A stretch of 64,000 nucleotides of DNA from positions 3,038,001 to 3,102,000 of the forward strand of contig OX637296.1 of the NCBI GenBank assembly GCA_951799445.1. Reading direction: 5' to 3'. A program made the position numbers and the translations under genes. The notes beneath the pieces are model-generated. The model saw nothing but the letters and a program-made list of their open reading frames with translations. It made no database searches and had not been told where the DNA came from. The DNA comes from Pseudisothecium myosuroides. Lineage: Eukaryota; Streptophyta; Bryopsida; Hypnales; Lembophyllaceae. This document shows positions 1-13,194 of the stretch, piece after piece; within the stretch, counting starts at the first letter, position 1, and each line of letters starts with the position of its first letter.

Positions 1-717
1 TGTTCCACTTTGGCTGTTTTCGACTAGTTCTTCTAGTACTATGAGCTTTTTGCATATGAATTTTTTTAAATAAAATAAAATAAGGATAATTAGTATAACA
101 CTATAAATAGCACATCACCAAAATTTCAGACCTAAAAAAAATCTAGGTAAAAAGTTTTTCACAAAAAAGTGTGAGCTGAAATTTTGAAGAAAATACATAG
201 TTTGATGTTTAATTTGTACAAAATAGGAAAAGCAATTTTCAAAGAAACTAAAAATTTTCCATTTGGAAAGACATTATATTGAAGATATTTCACCAAAAAA
301 AATTATCCTGAAAGCATCTTCAACATTCAAAATTGCGCCCACAAGGGAGCCTTCTTTGCATGGATGTAGAGGACATAAAATAAAATATTTTTTAATGCCC
401 CTCGGTAGGAACATAACTTCCTACTATGGAAATAGACCATAGAAATTTCAGCTCCAAATCATTAAACTTGGGTACTCCATAGTACTAAAAACCCTTAAAA
501 CTCAAAACGTGACATATTAATTTAAATGATTTTTAAATATAAAGTGATTTTTGAATTTTTTTGAAGAATATGAGATATAATTAAATTCAAGAGAGGCATC
601 TCCAGTAAAAATTTCAAGTTCATGCAAATCATGCTGCAAAAATTATAGCAATTTAAACAAGCTTTGGTACTCCCTTTGTGACAAAGTTTCAGTACCGGTC
701 TTTCATGCAATCACCCT
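1..717. repeat. Right part of a TIR element (GGGTCRTTGCAAGAAA family)
   Basis: The segment ends at 717 in the inverted form of the terminus AGGGTCRTTGCAAGAAA. Its interior resembles 32,829-33,578; both contain a stretch reading 'cctactatg..aatagacca..aaaatttcagctcca'. The left end lies outside the window. No transposase is seen, so it is a non-autonomous element. It abuts a second repeat family at 717, and the uninterrupted version of that junction survives near 4,576. Confidence 0.55.
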
Positions 718-1535
718 GAGAGTCTAGGAGGGTTTTTTCTTAAATAACACTTGATTTTCATTCCTTAAAAAATCATTAAGTAGAAGTAGGTATAAAATTA
801 AAGGAATAACTAAATTGGTAATAGCTCAAAGATGGAATTAAAATTCACTAATTATAATAATGAGATTGTTCTAGCAAACTAACTAAACCTTGTTAAATTT
901 TTTTCTTAAACCTCTAAAGTCCCAAGTGTTCCTTTAGGGAATACTTGAAATTCTAGGCAGGGTTTTGTGACATCAATTTTTGACATAATTATTTTGTAAC
1001 TTTTATTAAAGATAGAAAGATATAACACTAGCTTTATGGAAATATAAATTTTTTGAATCAATGCCTAGAAGTAGAAGATATACCACAATAAATTCCAAAA
1101 GTAGTTGACTAGAGATGAAAAAAATCCCAAAAAATCCCAAAAAATTAAAAAAAAAAATTCTCTTATAGATTATTATTTTGCTTGTATAGAAAGCTTTTAT
1201 TACTTTCATTTGGATTAGTATTGTGAAAGTTATAGAGCATCTTATTTTGCAAACAATCATAGAATTTTTTGAGAAGTTAACTTACTAGATTCATATTTTA
1301 ATGCAATTTCTACAATTTTTCAGAAAAAAATGTTTGACAAGGTTTAATTTGCTTGCTAGAACGGTCTCATTGGTGAAACTATTGTGTTTCAATTGATGAT
1401 TTTGTCTTTTGTTCAATCTCAAACCTAATTCTACTCAACAATTTTTTGAAGAATGGAAATTAAGTGTATATACTGTATGAGGAGGGGGGTTTAGTTCCCT
1501 AACTCTCAACTCAATTCTTCAACATACAGCATTGC
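717..1535 (+). repeat. MULE-like AT-rich repeat, partial copy
   Basis: This is a direct, easily aligned copy of 4,576-5,342 plus 5,704-5,850, sharing for example 'gagagtctag..agggttttttcttaaataacac' and 'gcctagaagtagaagatat'. It is truncated on the left by the TIR element ending at 717. It belongs to the family whose better-delimited member is 59,655-60,590. No coding capacity is seen. Confidence 0.6.
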
Positions 1536-4261
1536 TCGCATAAGTATTTGTATACTTCATAAATTGTCATAACTAATTGAGAAATTAGATTTTTCCAACA
1601 AATTTTAAACATGTTGAAGTTTAAGTAATACACTTGTATAAAATGATTTTTCAAAATTAAAAAAAACTTTTTGACATTTTCTATAATTTAATCGAATTTA
1701 ATATTGGAAAAAAACTTTTAATGCAAGTAAATTTTTTTTAAAGATTTTTCAGTAATTGGAATGAAAATTCTTTTTAGAATTTTTTGATAAGAATTCTTCA
1801 AACTTTGAAACTTTATTGAGTGAAACATTATTGACTAAAGTATGACCCTAAATTTTTACGTTTCTTATAATTCACTCCAAAAATCTCCCAAAAATGTGAA
1901 AAATTTGAAAAGTGTATGAAATGTTTATATATTATTTTTCATAAGTTTTTGGAGTATTGTGAAAATGAGTATGAGTGAGCATTGTGAGCATGAGTATTGT
2001 GACAATGCAAAAAATCAATAGGTATTTCTGGCAATCATCCAATTGACGTTTATCCATAGATAATGTCATTCAAAACAAAAGTAGTTTGTCAATGCAAAAC
2101 AGACAAATGCCCTATAGAGTCAAAATTGAATTCTTAGTGAATCGTCAGAGTAGAATTTCTTAGATATTATTGTAATAGACAATTTAGATTTTGCTAGTGT
2201 ACCTCTTATCAAGCAAATCATAACACACGAAGATGATCTTCTATAGGACATTAAGCACAATCTGTCAACAAAGGCGCTCTATAAAGTTTCATTAGTGGAC
2301 TTCAGGATCGGATGCTGTAGTGGGTTTTCAAAAGCTTGTTCAAAAGATTTGATTAAATAATCCTCAAGTTGTACAGGAAAATAGGGCTGGAAAGGAGTGG
2401 TGATAGCTCGGAAGAGATAGAGAAAAGATGCCCAAATCCAAGAAGGTGTTCATAACCTTGGCCCTTGAGGTGCTCATAATTTTTCTGAAAGCCAGTTGTT
2501 TCCCAAAGTATTCCGATTTGACCCTCCTTGAAAAGTAGCTAAAATTCAGAAAACCAGATCCGCCACTCCATTCCTGTCTTGAAGGCCACTATTGGGTAAG
2601 AAATTCCTCACGAGTTCTTGTGATGGACATTCAATTTGGGATTCTCTTGTGTGCCTCTGAACGATCAAACTACCATGGCAAACCAAGCTAGCAAGACCTT
2701 CAATTGGACAAGCGCAATCGATCTGTCAACAAGACGCTCCAGTACGAATGATACAAGCTAGGATCTAATGGAACAAGGAGCTACTTCTTCAAATGTAAGT
2801 ATTCTAACTTAACTGTTTCCCCCGAAGGTTGTGCTTGTTTCCCTTACTGATACGGCACTATCGATTGGAAATTTCCCAGATGGTTTTACACTAGGAACGC
2901 GGAGGAGTACTAGGGCCGCATCGAAAAGTGAAGCCTGCGGCAAACAGTGAAAGCAGTGACATAAATTTTCCCTTTTGCAATTGGCAACACTCTAAACCAG
3001 GAACGTCAATTGTCTGGGACCAGAGACAATCAGGCACATACTGTGTTCCCGATTGACCAATTAATGCCTTCTGTATATCTCAACGCGTGCATGAAAACAG
3101 AAAGTTTTGGGGGTATAGTTACAGGCTGAAATAATATACCCGGGGTAACGCCTCCCCGTTCTTCCTGTGGGACAATTGAACGCAGTTTCCGAATCGAAAA
3201 GTACAGACTTCTACTTACTGTCACTACTCGAGTCGAACAGGTTCGAAAGTTCGTTTCTCTTATAATTCAACTTTGACGACTACTACGCAAGGTTGCAATT
3301 AATTCAAGTAGCAGGAAAGGAAATTCTTGCTCCCAGGTACGCCCTGCTCGATCAGCAGACAGTCGATCGAAGTCAAGATTAGGTCCGAGTCGATCGAATT
3401 GATCGAAACCGGTAATTTGCAGACACGTACTGTACATAATTAATCAGACGAACAGCTAGAGCTAATCAAGCTGTCTGAAATTAAGTGAACAGACAGAAAT
3501 CGGGACAGAAATCAAACATCACAGCAGACCGGCCTTCCTCGATTCTAAAAGCACGTTTCCAACAAATTAACGCAAGTGATAAGCCTGCCATGCCAATTTC
3601 CTAGCCTCAACGCGCAGACAATTTTATATTTTTTATATTTAAACAAACGAAACGGAATTTCATTGCAGAAACGCAATACAGACCATCAGCCACGGAAAAT
3701 GCACAGACAATTGCACGCAAGCTGATTCCGATATCGATCAATAGTTCTACGGACTGTCGGTACCCGTGTCGATAAGTATCACTGACGTACTATACCTGGT
3801 CCCATGTTGTCTGTCCGATATAGACTAAATGCAAGGATGGTCAATTTCATTAAAATAACGGTATTACTGAACTTTGGCTCTTTTACAATTCAGAACGGTT
3901 GTTATGAAATCTACACCTGTCTTAGATGTTTCAGAATACCCGTTCTAAATTCTATACCTATCCTAGATGGTCAAAATGTCACACCATCGAAATGGCACAA
4001 TAATATCGCCATTTTTAATGAAATTGCCCATAAGGTTGCACAAGTATCAGGATGTTCCTTCCAAGTCCAAATCGTAGCTAGTCATTCGGTAGACACGGTT
4101 GAAAGTCAAGATTGGAAACCTCAATTTCGTTAATTAAATTGGTGGTATTCCAATACTTTGGCATCTTTCAGGGCACATGTTCTAATTTATAAATCCACAC
4201 GTCTTAGATTTCAGACCTAACTACATGTATGTATTAGTTTCAATCATTGGTGTTGGAATTG
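1536..4261. other. Intergenic, nothing recognised
   Basis: AT-rich to about 2,250, then less biased. No reading frame resembles a known protein. Around 3,641-3,720 lies one member of a short dispersed repeat ('cggaatttcattgca' followed by 'agccac') that recurs near 6,249 and 13,873. Confidence 0.4.
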
Positions 4262-5880
4262 TGCCACTTTAACCCCTGAACTCCCAAGGCACTTTTTTCA
4301 TCAAAAACCACTCAAAACTACCATTTTCATAGTAAAGTGCAAAAAATTTAGAAATTGTTTCCTTTGCATATCTAATTGAAGATCTTGCACTAGACTAGTA
4401 TAAGAATGTGTAGAAGAAATTTCAAAAACTTTGACCACGGCAAGATACTTGTGTTTGAAGTGAATAAATCCATTTTTTTTTGCACCTTGCTTGACTAGAT
4501 TTTAAGGCTTTGAATCTTTTTAGCTTGAAATTTTTGAACTACACTTTTTGAAATTTTGAAATTTTGATATTGAAGAATTGAGTTGAGAGTCTAGAAGGGT
4601 TTTTTCTTAAATAACACTTGATTTTCATTCTTTAAAAAATTGTTAAGCAGAAGTAGGTACAAAATTGAAGGAATAATGAAATTGTTAATAGCTCAAAGAT
4701 GGAATTAAAACTCACTAATTCTAATGGCAAAATTGTTCTAGCAAGCTAACTAAACCTTATTAAATTTTTTCTTAAACCTCTAAAGTCCCAAGTGTTCCTT
4801 TAGATAATACTTGGGATTCTAGGCAAGGGCTTGTGACATCAATTTTTGACATATTTTTTTTGGAATTTTACTAAAAATAGAAAGACTCAACACTAACTTT
4901 ACGGGAATATAATTTTTTTTGAATTGATGCCTAGAAGTAGAAGATATGACACAATAAGCTTCAAAAGTAGTTGATTGGACATGAAAAAAAAAGATTGAAA
5001 TTTATTTTTATTTATTTTTTTCTTGTAGATCATTATTTTGCCTTGCATAGAAAGCTTTTATTCATTTTGCAGTGTGTAACCTCAACACGCTTGTTTAAAA
5101 AATGAAAAAAAAAAAAAAAAAATCAAATTAAATCCAACAAAAAATTTATTCATTTCATTTGGATTAATAATATAAAAGTTATAGATCATCTTATTTTGCA
5201 AACAATCATAGAATTTTTTTGAGAAAATAACTTACTGGATTCATTTTTTAATGCGATTTTCACAATTTTTCAGAAAAAAATGTTTGACAAGGTTAAATTT
5301 GCTTGCTAGAACACTCTCATTATTGAAATTATTGTATTTCAATTAATGATCATTAGAGAAAAACTGAACCCTTTAGAGGGTTGCTAGAATGTGACAAACC
5401 AAGCTATTAAAAGCTTGGTCTGTCACACCAAGCTGACTACTGCGGTGAGCAGTCAGCTTTCGCGATTTTTTTAATTTTAATTTTTTTTAATTTTTAATTT
5501 TTTTAATAATTTTTTTAAGATTTAAAAAAAAAAAAAAAAAAAAAGACTTTATTCGTAGTTTTCGTTTCCTGCGCCACTGTCGCAGCAGAAACTGCTGCAC
5601 GGAAATAGGAGAAAAACTAATTCTTTTGGAAAAAAAAAAAAAAATCAGGGTCCCTCGGAGGGCTGTGGAGCAGCCCTCTGGAGAGCCCAGATTTTCTCTA
5701 ATGTTTAGTCTTTGTTCAATCTCAAACCTACTTCTACTCAACAATTTTTTTAAAGAACGAAAATTAAGTGTATATACAGTATTTGTTTTTTTAAGTTCCT
5801 TAACTCTTAACTCAACTCTTCAACATAACAAATTTTAACCTCAAACTCAATAGTGCAAAAAATTTAAGTTAAGGAGATTC
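4262..5880 (+). repeat. MULE-like AT-rich repeat with a nested insertion
   Basis: The left end ('ctttaacccctgaactcccaagg', then 'aaccactcaaaactaccat') matches the left end of 59,655-60,590. The body matches 717-1,535. A 353-bp element interrupts it at 5,351-5,703, after which homology with the 717 copy resumes at 'gtctttgttcaatctc'. Non-coding. Confidence 0.55.
5351..5703. mobile_element. Small TIR element, CATTAGAGAAAA termini
   Basis: It begins CATTAGAGAAAAACTG and ends TTTTCTCTAATG, giving 12-bp inverted termini. The sequence at 1,395-1,420 shows the corresponding site without the insertion. The interior has A/T runs and a GC-richer block with 'gtttcctgcgccactgtcgc'. A related copy is at 36,390-36,681. 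Its superfamily is not clear, and it has no coding capacity. Confidence 0.65.
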
Positions 5881-6523
5881 AAACCCTAAAAATCTAGTCA
5901 CAGAAGGGGTAAAAAAACTTTTTTTTATTTTTTTATTTTTTTATTTTTTTAAACGCATGCATGAAGTCAAGATGACTGACGAAGCAACGTGGTCGACTTG
6001 CTTTGTTGAGTTTTGCTCCCTGCAATGGAATTTCGTTTCACTTGTTCAAAAAAACAGAAAATAAAACTTTACTTTGTTGACAAGGTGAACATGTATTCTG
6101 CCACATGGCTCAGAATTTCAGGCTTGAATTATTGTCCGCAATTCGAACTCCCCTCTTCAATTTCTGATCGACTCAATCATCATTCAGTAAGACTTTGTGA
6201 GTAGTTTGCAAGTCACTGTTGCTGTCTGTTGTTTTGTTTTTGGACGCAAAGGAAACGGAATTTCATTGCAAACGGAGGTAACTTACATTCAGTTACAGTA
6301 CACTGAAACCACCAGCCACAGGTGGCGTGCCGTGCCGGGGGAGGAACAGAGCGTGTTGGTGTCTGGTCAACAAGATATGCTTGGCTTCAAAGTAAAGGTA
6401 CGTGTGCACTTGATGTTAAGCGTGATGTTTGCAAAGTGAATGTAGTTCAAAAGTCGGTCTCAATTCGTTCCTACGACCCTTAGTAACAACACTCTTTTAA
6501 CACCAAGTGTGAATATACCTTAA

Positions 6524-6941
6524 GAGCATCGCCACCCATTCACGGGGACGGAGCTTGGGCGGGGCCAGCCACGGAAAAGTGAGCCACTGCGGACCCGAGG
6601 AGGGACAAAATAAGACCGGCCACTCGAAAATGAGCTCTCCCAACACTAACTCCCCGTCCCCGCCACGCTTTGACCCGGACTTGATGTTATCGGGTTTGTT
6701 CTTTATTCCTCCAAGTCATTAATGAATTTGAATGACTTTGCTTGGGTTGTGGGCCATTTCTTATCTTTTTTTATTCAATTCGAATTTTGATTGGTTCTTT
6801 GTTATGACAAGTCATGAATGCATTCACTTATCTTCTTTTGGTGTGTTGGCTTCCCCGTGAATGATGGGAGAAGGAAGCAACCCGGGGCACGGGCCAACCC
6901 ATTTCCCCAACCTTGTTTCCGGGGAATGGGTGGCGATGCTC
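6524..6941. mobile_element. PIF/Harbinger-like MITE
   Basis: Inverted termini GAGCATCGCCACCCATTC are about 19 bp long and match perfectly. A TAA target-site duplication flanks them (6,521-6,523 and 6,942-6,944). The three-base TAA/TTA duplication and the GAGCATC terminus fit Tourist/PIF-Harbinger MITEs of plants. At 418 bp with no reading frame it is non-autonomous. Confidence 0.8.
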
Positions 6942-7278
6942 TAAGCTAAGTTATGAAATTGGGAAATTGGGAGAAACTCCTATGACAATGTTATGTCCAA
7001 ATTAATTAAATGACACTCAAACCCCATGAATGCAGGGAATATTGATCTAAGTTAATCCTCAAAGGACGAATGCATGCCCTTGGAAATCATCCTTATTTTT
7101 TAACATAGGAATCATTGGCTTAAAAAATTGTAAAAGCACTCATCGGAAGTCAAACTAATGTAGAAGCCTCCTCTTTTCACAACAAACTTCTAAGGATGAA
7201 TAGTTGAACTTCTGTTCTACTAGAAGAATTCCCTGTCATCCATTGGACACCAAATGTCCGTGTCGACATTTAAGGGTT

Positions 7279-7638
7279 AAGGTAGCCAACCCATTTCCAA
7301 CCACTTAAGCAATTGAGCATATATAGAGCTTGGGTATGTTGAGTGGAAAAAATTTCCCGTATACAAAAATAGTTTTCGGAATGATTCCATCATTTTTCAC
7401 AATTTTATTTTCCAAAACAAAATTACCATGAATTTTCCTAGGTGAAGAATTTGTTCGTCCCATACTGGTCGTATAAATCATCAAATTTTCAATGAAGGGC
7501 TTGTTGCAAAATTGAGAGTCCTATAGCCAATCATAATGCGTCATAACTGATCATTTATCCATCTCTACTTGTACGGAAATAGATCACCCTATGATGCCAA
7601 AATGGAAGGGAGTTGATTTGGAATGGGTCAACAACCTT
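7279..7638. mobile_element. MITE, GGCAACCCATT family, diverged copy
   Basis: The left end (aaggtagccaacccatttcc) and the inverse of the right end (aaggttgttgacccattcc) form imperfect TIRs. The interior ('cacttaagcaatt', 'gaattt..cta..gaagaat.tgttc.tcccatac') aligns with 18,117-18,501 and 63,248-63,643. It is the most diverged of the three copies. Confidence 0.55.
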
Positions 7639-9209
7639 ACTTGGCAGAGATGGTAAAGAATCAAGTGCACGATGTTACAGTTGTCATACAAAGTTGGCCT
7701 TGTAAGGTGAATTTACCCCTAGTGAAAATACAAGATTTTTTTGGCCAACAATGATAAAATTTGAAAATTTTGAATTTGTGTTTGGAATCAGAGGCCTCAA
7801 GTTATTTCTAGGAGAAGTAAAGAATACAAAATTCACGTAACACCAAATAGGGGTGAATTTTTTAATAATTACCCGATATGTAGAATAAAAAATTCACCGT
7901 TACTACAAGGCCCACTTTGTATGACCACTTTAACATCTTGCAAACCAAGTTAGTCTGTAAGGTATACAACCTATTTTTGACTAGGGTCCCATTTGCATAA
8001 GAAAGGGTGACCTATTTTTATGAACGAGGCGAATATGATGTTCACCAAGGCCTTCATTGTTGTGTGACGATCAATAACTTATTGACACCTAATGAAGTTC
8101 CTAAGTCTATTTTTTAGTTCTTCACTTCTCAAAAATAGGTTTGCCTATCAATCAAGGATAAGTCAGACTATAATCTATTCTTATTTAATTTCTACTAATT
8201 CCAAACTTGATGGAAAACTAGCAAAAAATAGTGCAATCTCCATTCAATTTTTATTCCCTATCTAGAAAAAAATCAATCCCCCACCATCGCTCAATCGGAC
8301 ACGAGCTAAAACGCTTAACCCTTCACTATCCAACCATGGTTGTTGTGTACAGTGGACACTTCTTAACTAGTGAGGAAAATGAATTTTTTGCAGCATCGAT
8401 TCCCATAGAAAGAAATGAACTCATTGTTTTGATTGATTGTTACCTTTGAGGTGTGTTGAGCATGATTTTCAATCAAATTTTTGTGGACTACATTTTCAGA
8501 TTATCACATTTGATCTTGGATGTTTTTAGGCTTCCCTTGTTGTTTCTGCGGACAAAAAACGTCCCCATGAGCAGTGGAGGGTTTTTTTTGCCCAAAATAG
8601 GTGGTATATCTTATTCCAACCTCGATTAGTACATCAATGACTAAGAACATTGCCAACATTTCGCAAGAAATCTGATTCAGCATGGGAACTCTGCAGTGTT
8701 GACTTTATTGATTTCGACCCCGTGTAATGTTGGTCCTCCAATCTTTTATGCCATGCACCATGACATACTTATGTTTGTAGCTATCGTTCATTGTTGGGCC
8801 ACATTGTTAGACCAATAAAAAGTTGACAATTATTCTTGTAGATACCCCAAAATTACAACGCAGTACAAAACGAAATGATATGGGAAGATGGTGTGCCAAA
8901 CCATGTTTTTGAGTGGGCCGGCCTATGGTTCACCGTCCTTGAATCCATGGTGGGATGTGAAATCACTTCTAGGCTCAGTAACCATTGTACCCAACCTATA
9001 TGCTAATTAACCAGCGGTGGCAATGCTCTCAAGTACCGTTGTATGCTCTAAAAGCAACCCTTTAAGGGCTGGTCTGCCTTTTACATAGGTTTGCATGAAC
9101 AAAAATGTTTTTAATTCATTTTTCAAAGAAAGAAAAATGTAACACAAGTCGTTTTATATTTTTTGAAGTATTTTTGAATTAGTTATGAATTTTCAAAGAT
9201 TTCTGTTGC
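7639..9209. other. Intergenic, nothing recognised
   Basis: No convincing gene, RNA or element ends are seen. The frame at 8,231-8,449 is short and unlike any family I recognise. Confidence 0.4.
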
Positions 9210-9242
9210 AGGTAAGGTAAAATATCCTATTACAGACAAAAT

Positions 9243-9342
9243 GGGAGCAAGCCCAGTGCGGACAAAATTATAATGGTGATGTACATTTTAGAACTTGAAT
9301 GTACACCACCATTACAATTTTGCCCACAATGCGCTTGCTCCC
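9243..9342. repeat. 100-bp inverted repeat at the 5' end of the hAT-like element
   Basis: The arms 9,243-9,285 and 9,300-9,342 are inverted copies about 43 nt long with roughly six mismatches, separated by a loop of about 14 nt. Each arm begins GGGAGCAAGC, the same decamer that closes the terminal repeat. It may be subterminal transposase-binding DNA or a nested MITE. Confidence 0.7.
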
Positions 9343-10161
9343 AGTGAAATTTTTATTGGCGAATAATCGCCAATTACTCCCTCATTTTCCCTTTGGCGAA
9401 TTTACTAAAGGAAAAAGGTGACGTATTTTACCTGTTGTTTGCCGGCGCACGATGGGCCAGGTGTCTTGGTGGGCCACTTCAGCCGCCTGGGCCCGGCTTC
9501 CATCGCCTTTTGAGCGGCTTGTCAGTTCTGAAATTTCGCCCATAGCGCTCCATATTGTTGTCTTCCTCGCCAGATGATTTCCTGCTCCTCCATCTGGGCT
9601 CCTGTGTTTTCACTTTGATTCGCCCAACTTGCTATTTGCGTAGGGAGGTGGCAGCCAAATCCTGCTCCTCAAGTTCTGAAATTTTGTTTTCTTGTGGTGT
9701 TTAGGGCGGTTCATTGAATCTGTGCGTAACCTGGTTTAGTCGTTGGCTAATCTTGTTTAGGGGCTACGTTCTTAGCCCACAATTGCAATGAGCGTTCATT
9801 AATTTTGAGTTTGCCTGATATCAACAATTGGCTTAGGGTTTAGGTGTTCTCTTCCGTTGAATCACAAAATTAGAGTCTGCATTGCAAAGGTTCAGCTGAC
9901 GAAGGTTTCTTTTTCGAATTTAGTTTCGGAAGTGAAGGATTCTTGGTGCACAACGTTGTCTTGTTTAGAAATTGGCAATGTGCTGTTGGGTTGGGCTTTA
10001 CTCCTGTTGTGGTTGATGCATGTTGCGTTGTGGACGTGGGTTCCGATTCGGAGATAAATTGGAGACCTCGTGAGCAGATGACTCATCTTCTCATTTTTCT
10101 ACACTTGCTAATTCGATTTCAATTTGATTGCATTCTTCAGTTGCTTTGCGGTTTTGGGTCG

Positions 10162-12663
10162 ATGGCTCCCCGCCAATCCATCATGCAGAAATTCTTGTAC
10201 GAAGGGAGGGTGAATTGTGCAGGGAGTGAGGCTGATGGGTCACCGTTTTCCTTGCAGGTTGATGGATCTGGTAGCTTGGGAGATTGCTCACAACCATCGG
10301 TGCATTTGAGCACCCCTGCATCCGCCATTTTGGAGGACATTGACACACCACCAGTCGCCCCTTTGGCCGCAGGTGCAGACGTGATAATCCTCAATCCAGC
10401 GGAGGCTTCCCCGGCCCATGATCTAGCTCGTGCACGTCGCCAAAGTTACGAGCACAACAGGCAATGGCAAGATTCGTGGGCTGCACGCCTCCCGTGGGCT
10501 GAGAGTGTATTGGGAGCAGACAGAAAAATCCGCCAGGTACGCTGCAAGGTCTGTTCCACGGTTGAGGGGAGGGACAAATTGCTAATTCCGAAGTTGGATT
10601 CGTTGTGGAAGCATTGTGGTGGAAGGAAGGCCACCACATCCTTCGGTAAGGTAAAGGCTAATGAGTACTATTTCCTTAGCAACAATGTTCATGTGAGGAA
10701 TGAGAAGATTTTCTTTGCGCAATTGGGGAAGGTTGGGGATACTATCTTGGAGCAAGTCACGTAGGGGACAATCCATGAACGGAAGAGGAAGACTGTGCAG
10801 TTTCGAGCAGTTCTCTGGTTACTCATGCAGGGACAGCCTTTGACTGAGTACGAGCACATACGGGACTTGTTCGAGCTCCTGAGCGTTCTAGACTTCCCCA
10901 AGAAGCACTGGAGTATTTTAGTAGCTTGGGAAATGGCGGACCACCTAGCCATTGTGCTCGCAGATCATACGAGGCAGGTGATATCCAAGTCACGTTTTTT
11001 TTCTTTGAGTGCAGACAAGGTTACTACTATTGACTCCCAATCTTGGTTGTCAATTCATGCTTATGTTTGCATAAACTTCAAGAGGGTCCCCATCTTGCTG
11101 TCTTTGAATAAACTTGAGGATGGCAATATTTCTTTAGCTGAGAGAGAGGCTATTGAGGGCATGCTTGGCCATCACTCTGAACTGGTTGCAGTAGCAAATA
11201 GACTTGTGTGCTTTGGGGCGGATGGGGCAAGTGCTTTCCAGGGATACAAGAATGGTGTGACTACGCAAATGAAACAGCACATGGGACCGTTTCTTTTTGG
11301 TGTGTACTGCATGGCACATCGGACAAACCTTACTGTGGAGCCACTTTCGAATTTGCCCGTAGTGGCAAAACTTGAATCGCTCTGTCAAGCGATGTACGGT
11401 TATTTCAGCCACAGCCCCAAGCGGCACTTGGAGTTCAAAAAACTTGCCGACGTAGTGGAAACAGAAGGCCACTGCATGCTCAGGAATGTGAAAACTCGAT
11501 GGATTTCTTTACTGGAACCATTGAAGCGGGTCATGGGAGAATACAAGACTCTCATGGTGAAAATGTGTGAGGATGCAATAGTCAAAGAGCCGAAGCTCAC
11601 TGCCAAGCAGGTAGCTGCCAGAGACACAGCCCGGCAGAATTATGACTTGCTTTATGATGTGGGGACTCTTCTTGGTCTTCCCTGTCTCATGCCGTTACTG
11701 GAATCCGTCAATTGCTTGATGAAGTTTGCCCAATCTGACCATGTGTTTGTGAGTGATTATGTGGCCACAGTGAAAATCTACCAGGGGGAGTTGTATGCGA
11801 TGTACTCAGATAAGGATTCCGCATGGCAGAAGCAACATTTCGAAATGTTTTTTGACATTGTGTACAATCAGTCATATTGCATCAGTCAGAAGTGGGTGAC
11901 TGACTTGAACACCGGCGTGGAGACTCTTGCCTTCCGAATTGCTGGCCATACGTATCCAGCACACTCTATCTATGCAATCAGCGGGAAGAAGATGCCGGTC
12001 ACCAAGCCAGATTTGGCCGCAGTCATTACCTCCGTCAAGGCTCAGTGCCGAAATGCTACGGAGATGCTGTCCCTCGAATTGGACATCCGTTTTCCTGAGG
12101 TGGAGTTGATGAATGCTTTGGGTGTAGTATTTCTTCAATATTGGATGCAACCCAACTGTGATGATTTGTTTCCCTTGCATGTGAAGACATTGCGTGCACA
12201 CTTTGGTATTGTGCGCAACGTTAACTTTGGCACAGTTGAGGACCCCAATGAGCAGCAAGTGGATCCCATGCTAGATGGCAAACTCCTTGCTTTGCAGATG
12301 TCATTGTTCAAGTTGACTATGAAGTCACGCTCTAAAGCAACCTTGGCTGAACCAAAGGATGCGAATCCTCTTACTGAAATGTGGGTTTGCATTGGGCAAA
12401 ACGCCCTGATGGTAAACCGCCTGTCAGAGTTCTTCAAAGTGGCCGAAATTGCCATTTGTGCAGTCTTGGGTAGCGTTGCTGATGAGCGCACATTCTCTAC
12501 TCTGAACTTCATGAAGTCCAAGCTTCGAAATCACCTTGTTGGACATGTTGACACATGTGTGAAGTTGTTTTCACAGGACTTCTTCACATTGCAAACATTT
12601 CCTGTGAACAAGGCAATCATTTCATGGTGGGAGGGGCGATCTCGCAGGGGAATAGAAATGTAA
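10162..12663 (+). pseudogene. hAT-family transposase with one in-frame stop
   Basis: The frame runs from ATG 10,162 (MAPRQSIMQKF) to TAA after 12,660, 833 codons, interrupted only by TAG at 10,762-10,764 (codon 201). Both sides of the stop are in the same frame, so the lesion is a single nonsense change, possibly CAG to TAG. A BED-like zinc-finger pattern lies near residues 125-150 (CKVC ... LWKH). A 'TRWISLLEPLKRVM' segment sits in the middle. The C-terminus has ADERTFSTLNFMKSKLRN, the hAT dimerisation signature. The frame is also open upstream to 9,943, but the 10,162 start suits the domain better. By family, the enzyme would cut and join its own element ends. The rest of the frame is open, so inactivation looks recent. 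Confidence 0.8.
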
Positions 12664-13194
12664 GTTTTTGTTTCCATTACAGCGGCAAGTTTGCAGGTCC
12701 AAGTTACATCAATTTCCTAATACTAACTTGGTTGGGGTGGGGGGGATTGCTTATTGCACTTGGGGCAAGGCCTTCACGGCCAGGGTTTGAATCCCCTAAG
12801 CAATTTTTTTGGGGTTCAATTCGCCACAGGAGCATGAAGCGAATGCACAGCCTCACCAGAAGGACGTCACAGTGCAAAAGTACTGTCGCCAAACTCACCC
12901 CGGAGATAAAACTGCTTAGCCAGAAGGACAAGTTAAAATTTTGGATGAAGTCGCCAGCAAGGCGCATCCACCAACCCTGCGGGAGCAAGTCGCGCGACCA
13001 GGGAAATTACTAAAAAATTCTCTGCTTGCTCCCATTCTACCCATAATGGGATAGTTTACCTTACCTATTTGTGATCATAGGTCTCCCAAAATGCGTTCAC
13101 TTGCAACTTCTAAAGTGATTTGAGGAAATCAAGGCCAATGATTGGCTCTTGCAATAAAGAACCCCTTTTTTAATAAAGAATATGAAGATACGTA

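Larger units (their letters stand above)
9210..13066 (+). mobile_element. hAT-like DNA transposon, complete, with inactive transposase
   Basis: Both ends carry an imperfect TIR of about 43 bp that starts AGGTAAGGTAAA and ends AATGGGAGCAAGC (9,210-9,252 and inverted 13,024-13,066). The only long frame inside encodes a transposase with a hAT C-terminal dimerisation motif. An exact 8-bp target duplication is not visible; the flanks ATTTCTGTT and ATTTGTGAT may be a worn one. The superfamily rests mainly on the protein. Confidence 0.75.

Noticed and set aside
5487..5744. Reading frame through poly-A/T tracts
   Set aside because: Low-complexity Phe/Lys runs from homopolymers inside a small mobile element.
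9943..10161. N-terminal extension of the hAT transposase
   Set aside because: The frame is open, but the 10,162 ATG begins a more protein-like sequence and the extension reads like leader DNA.
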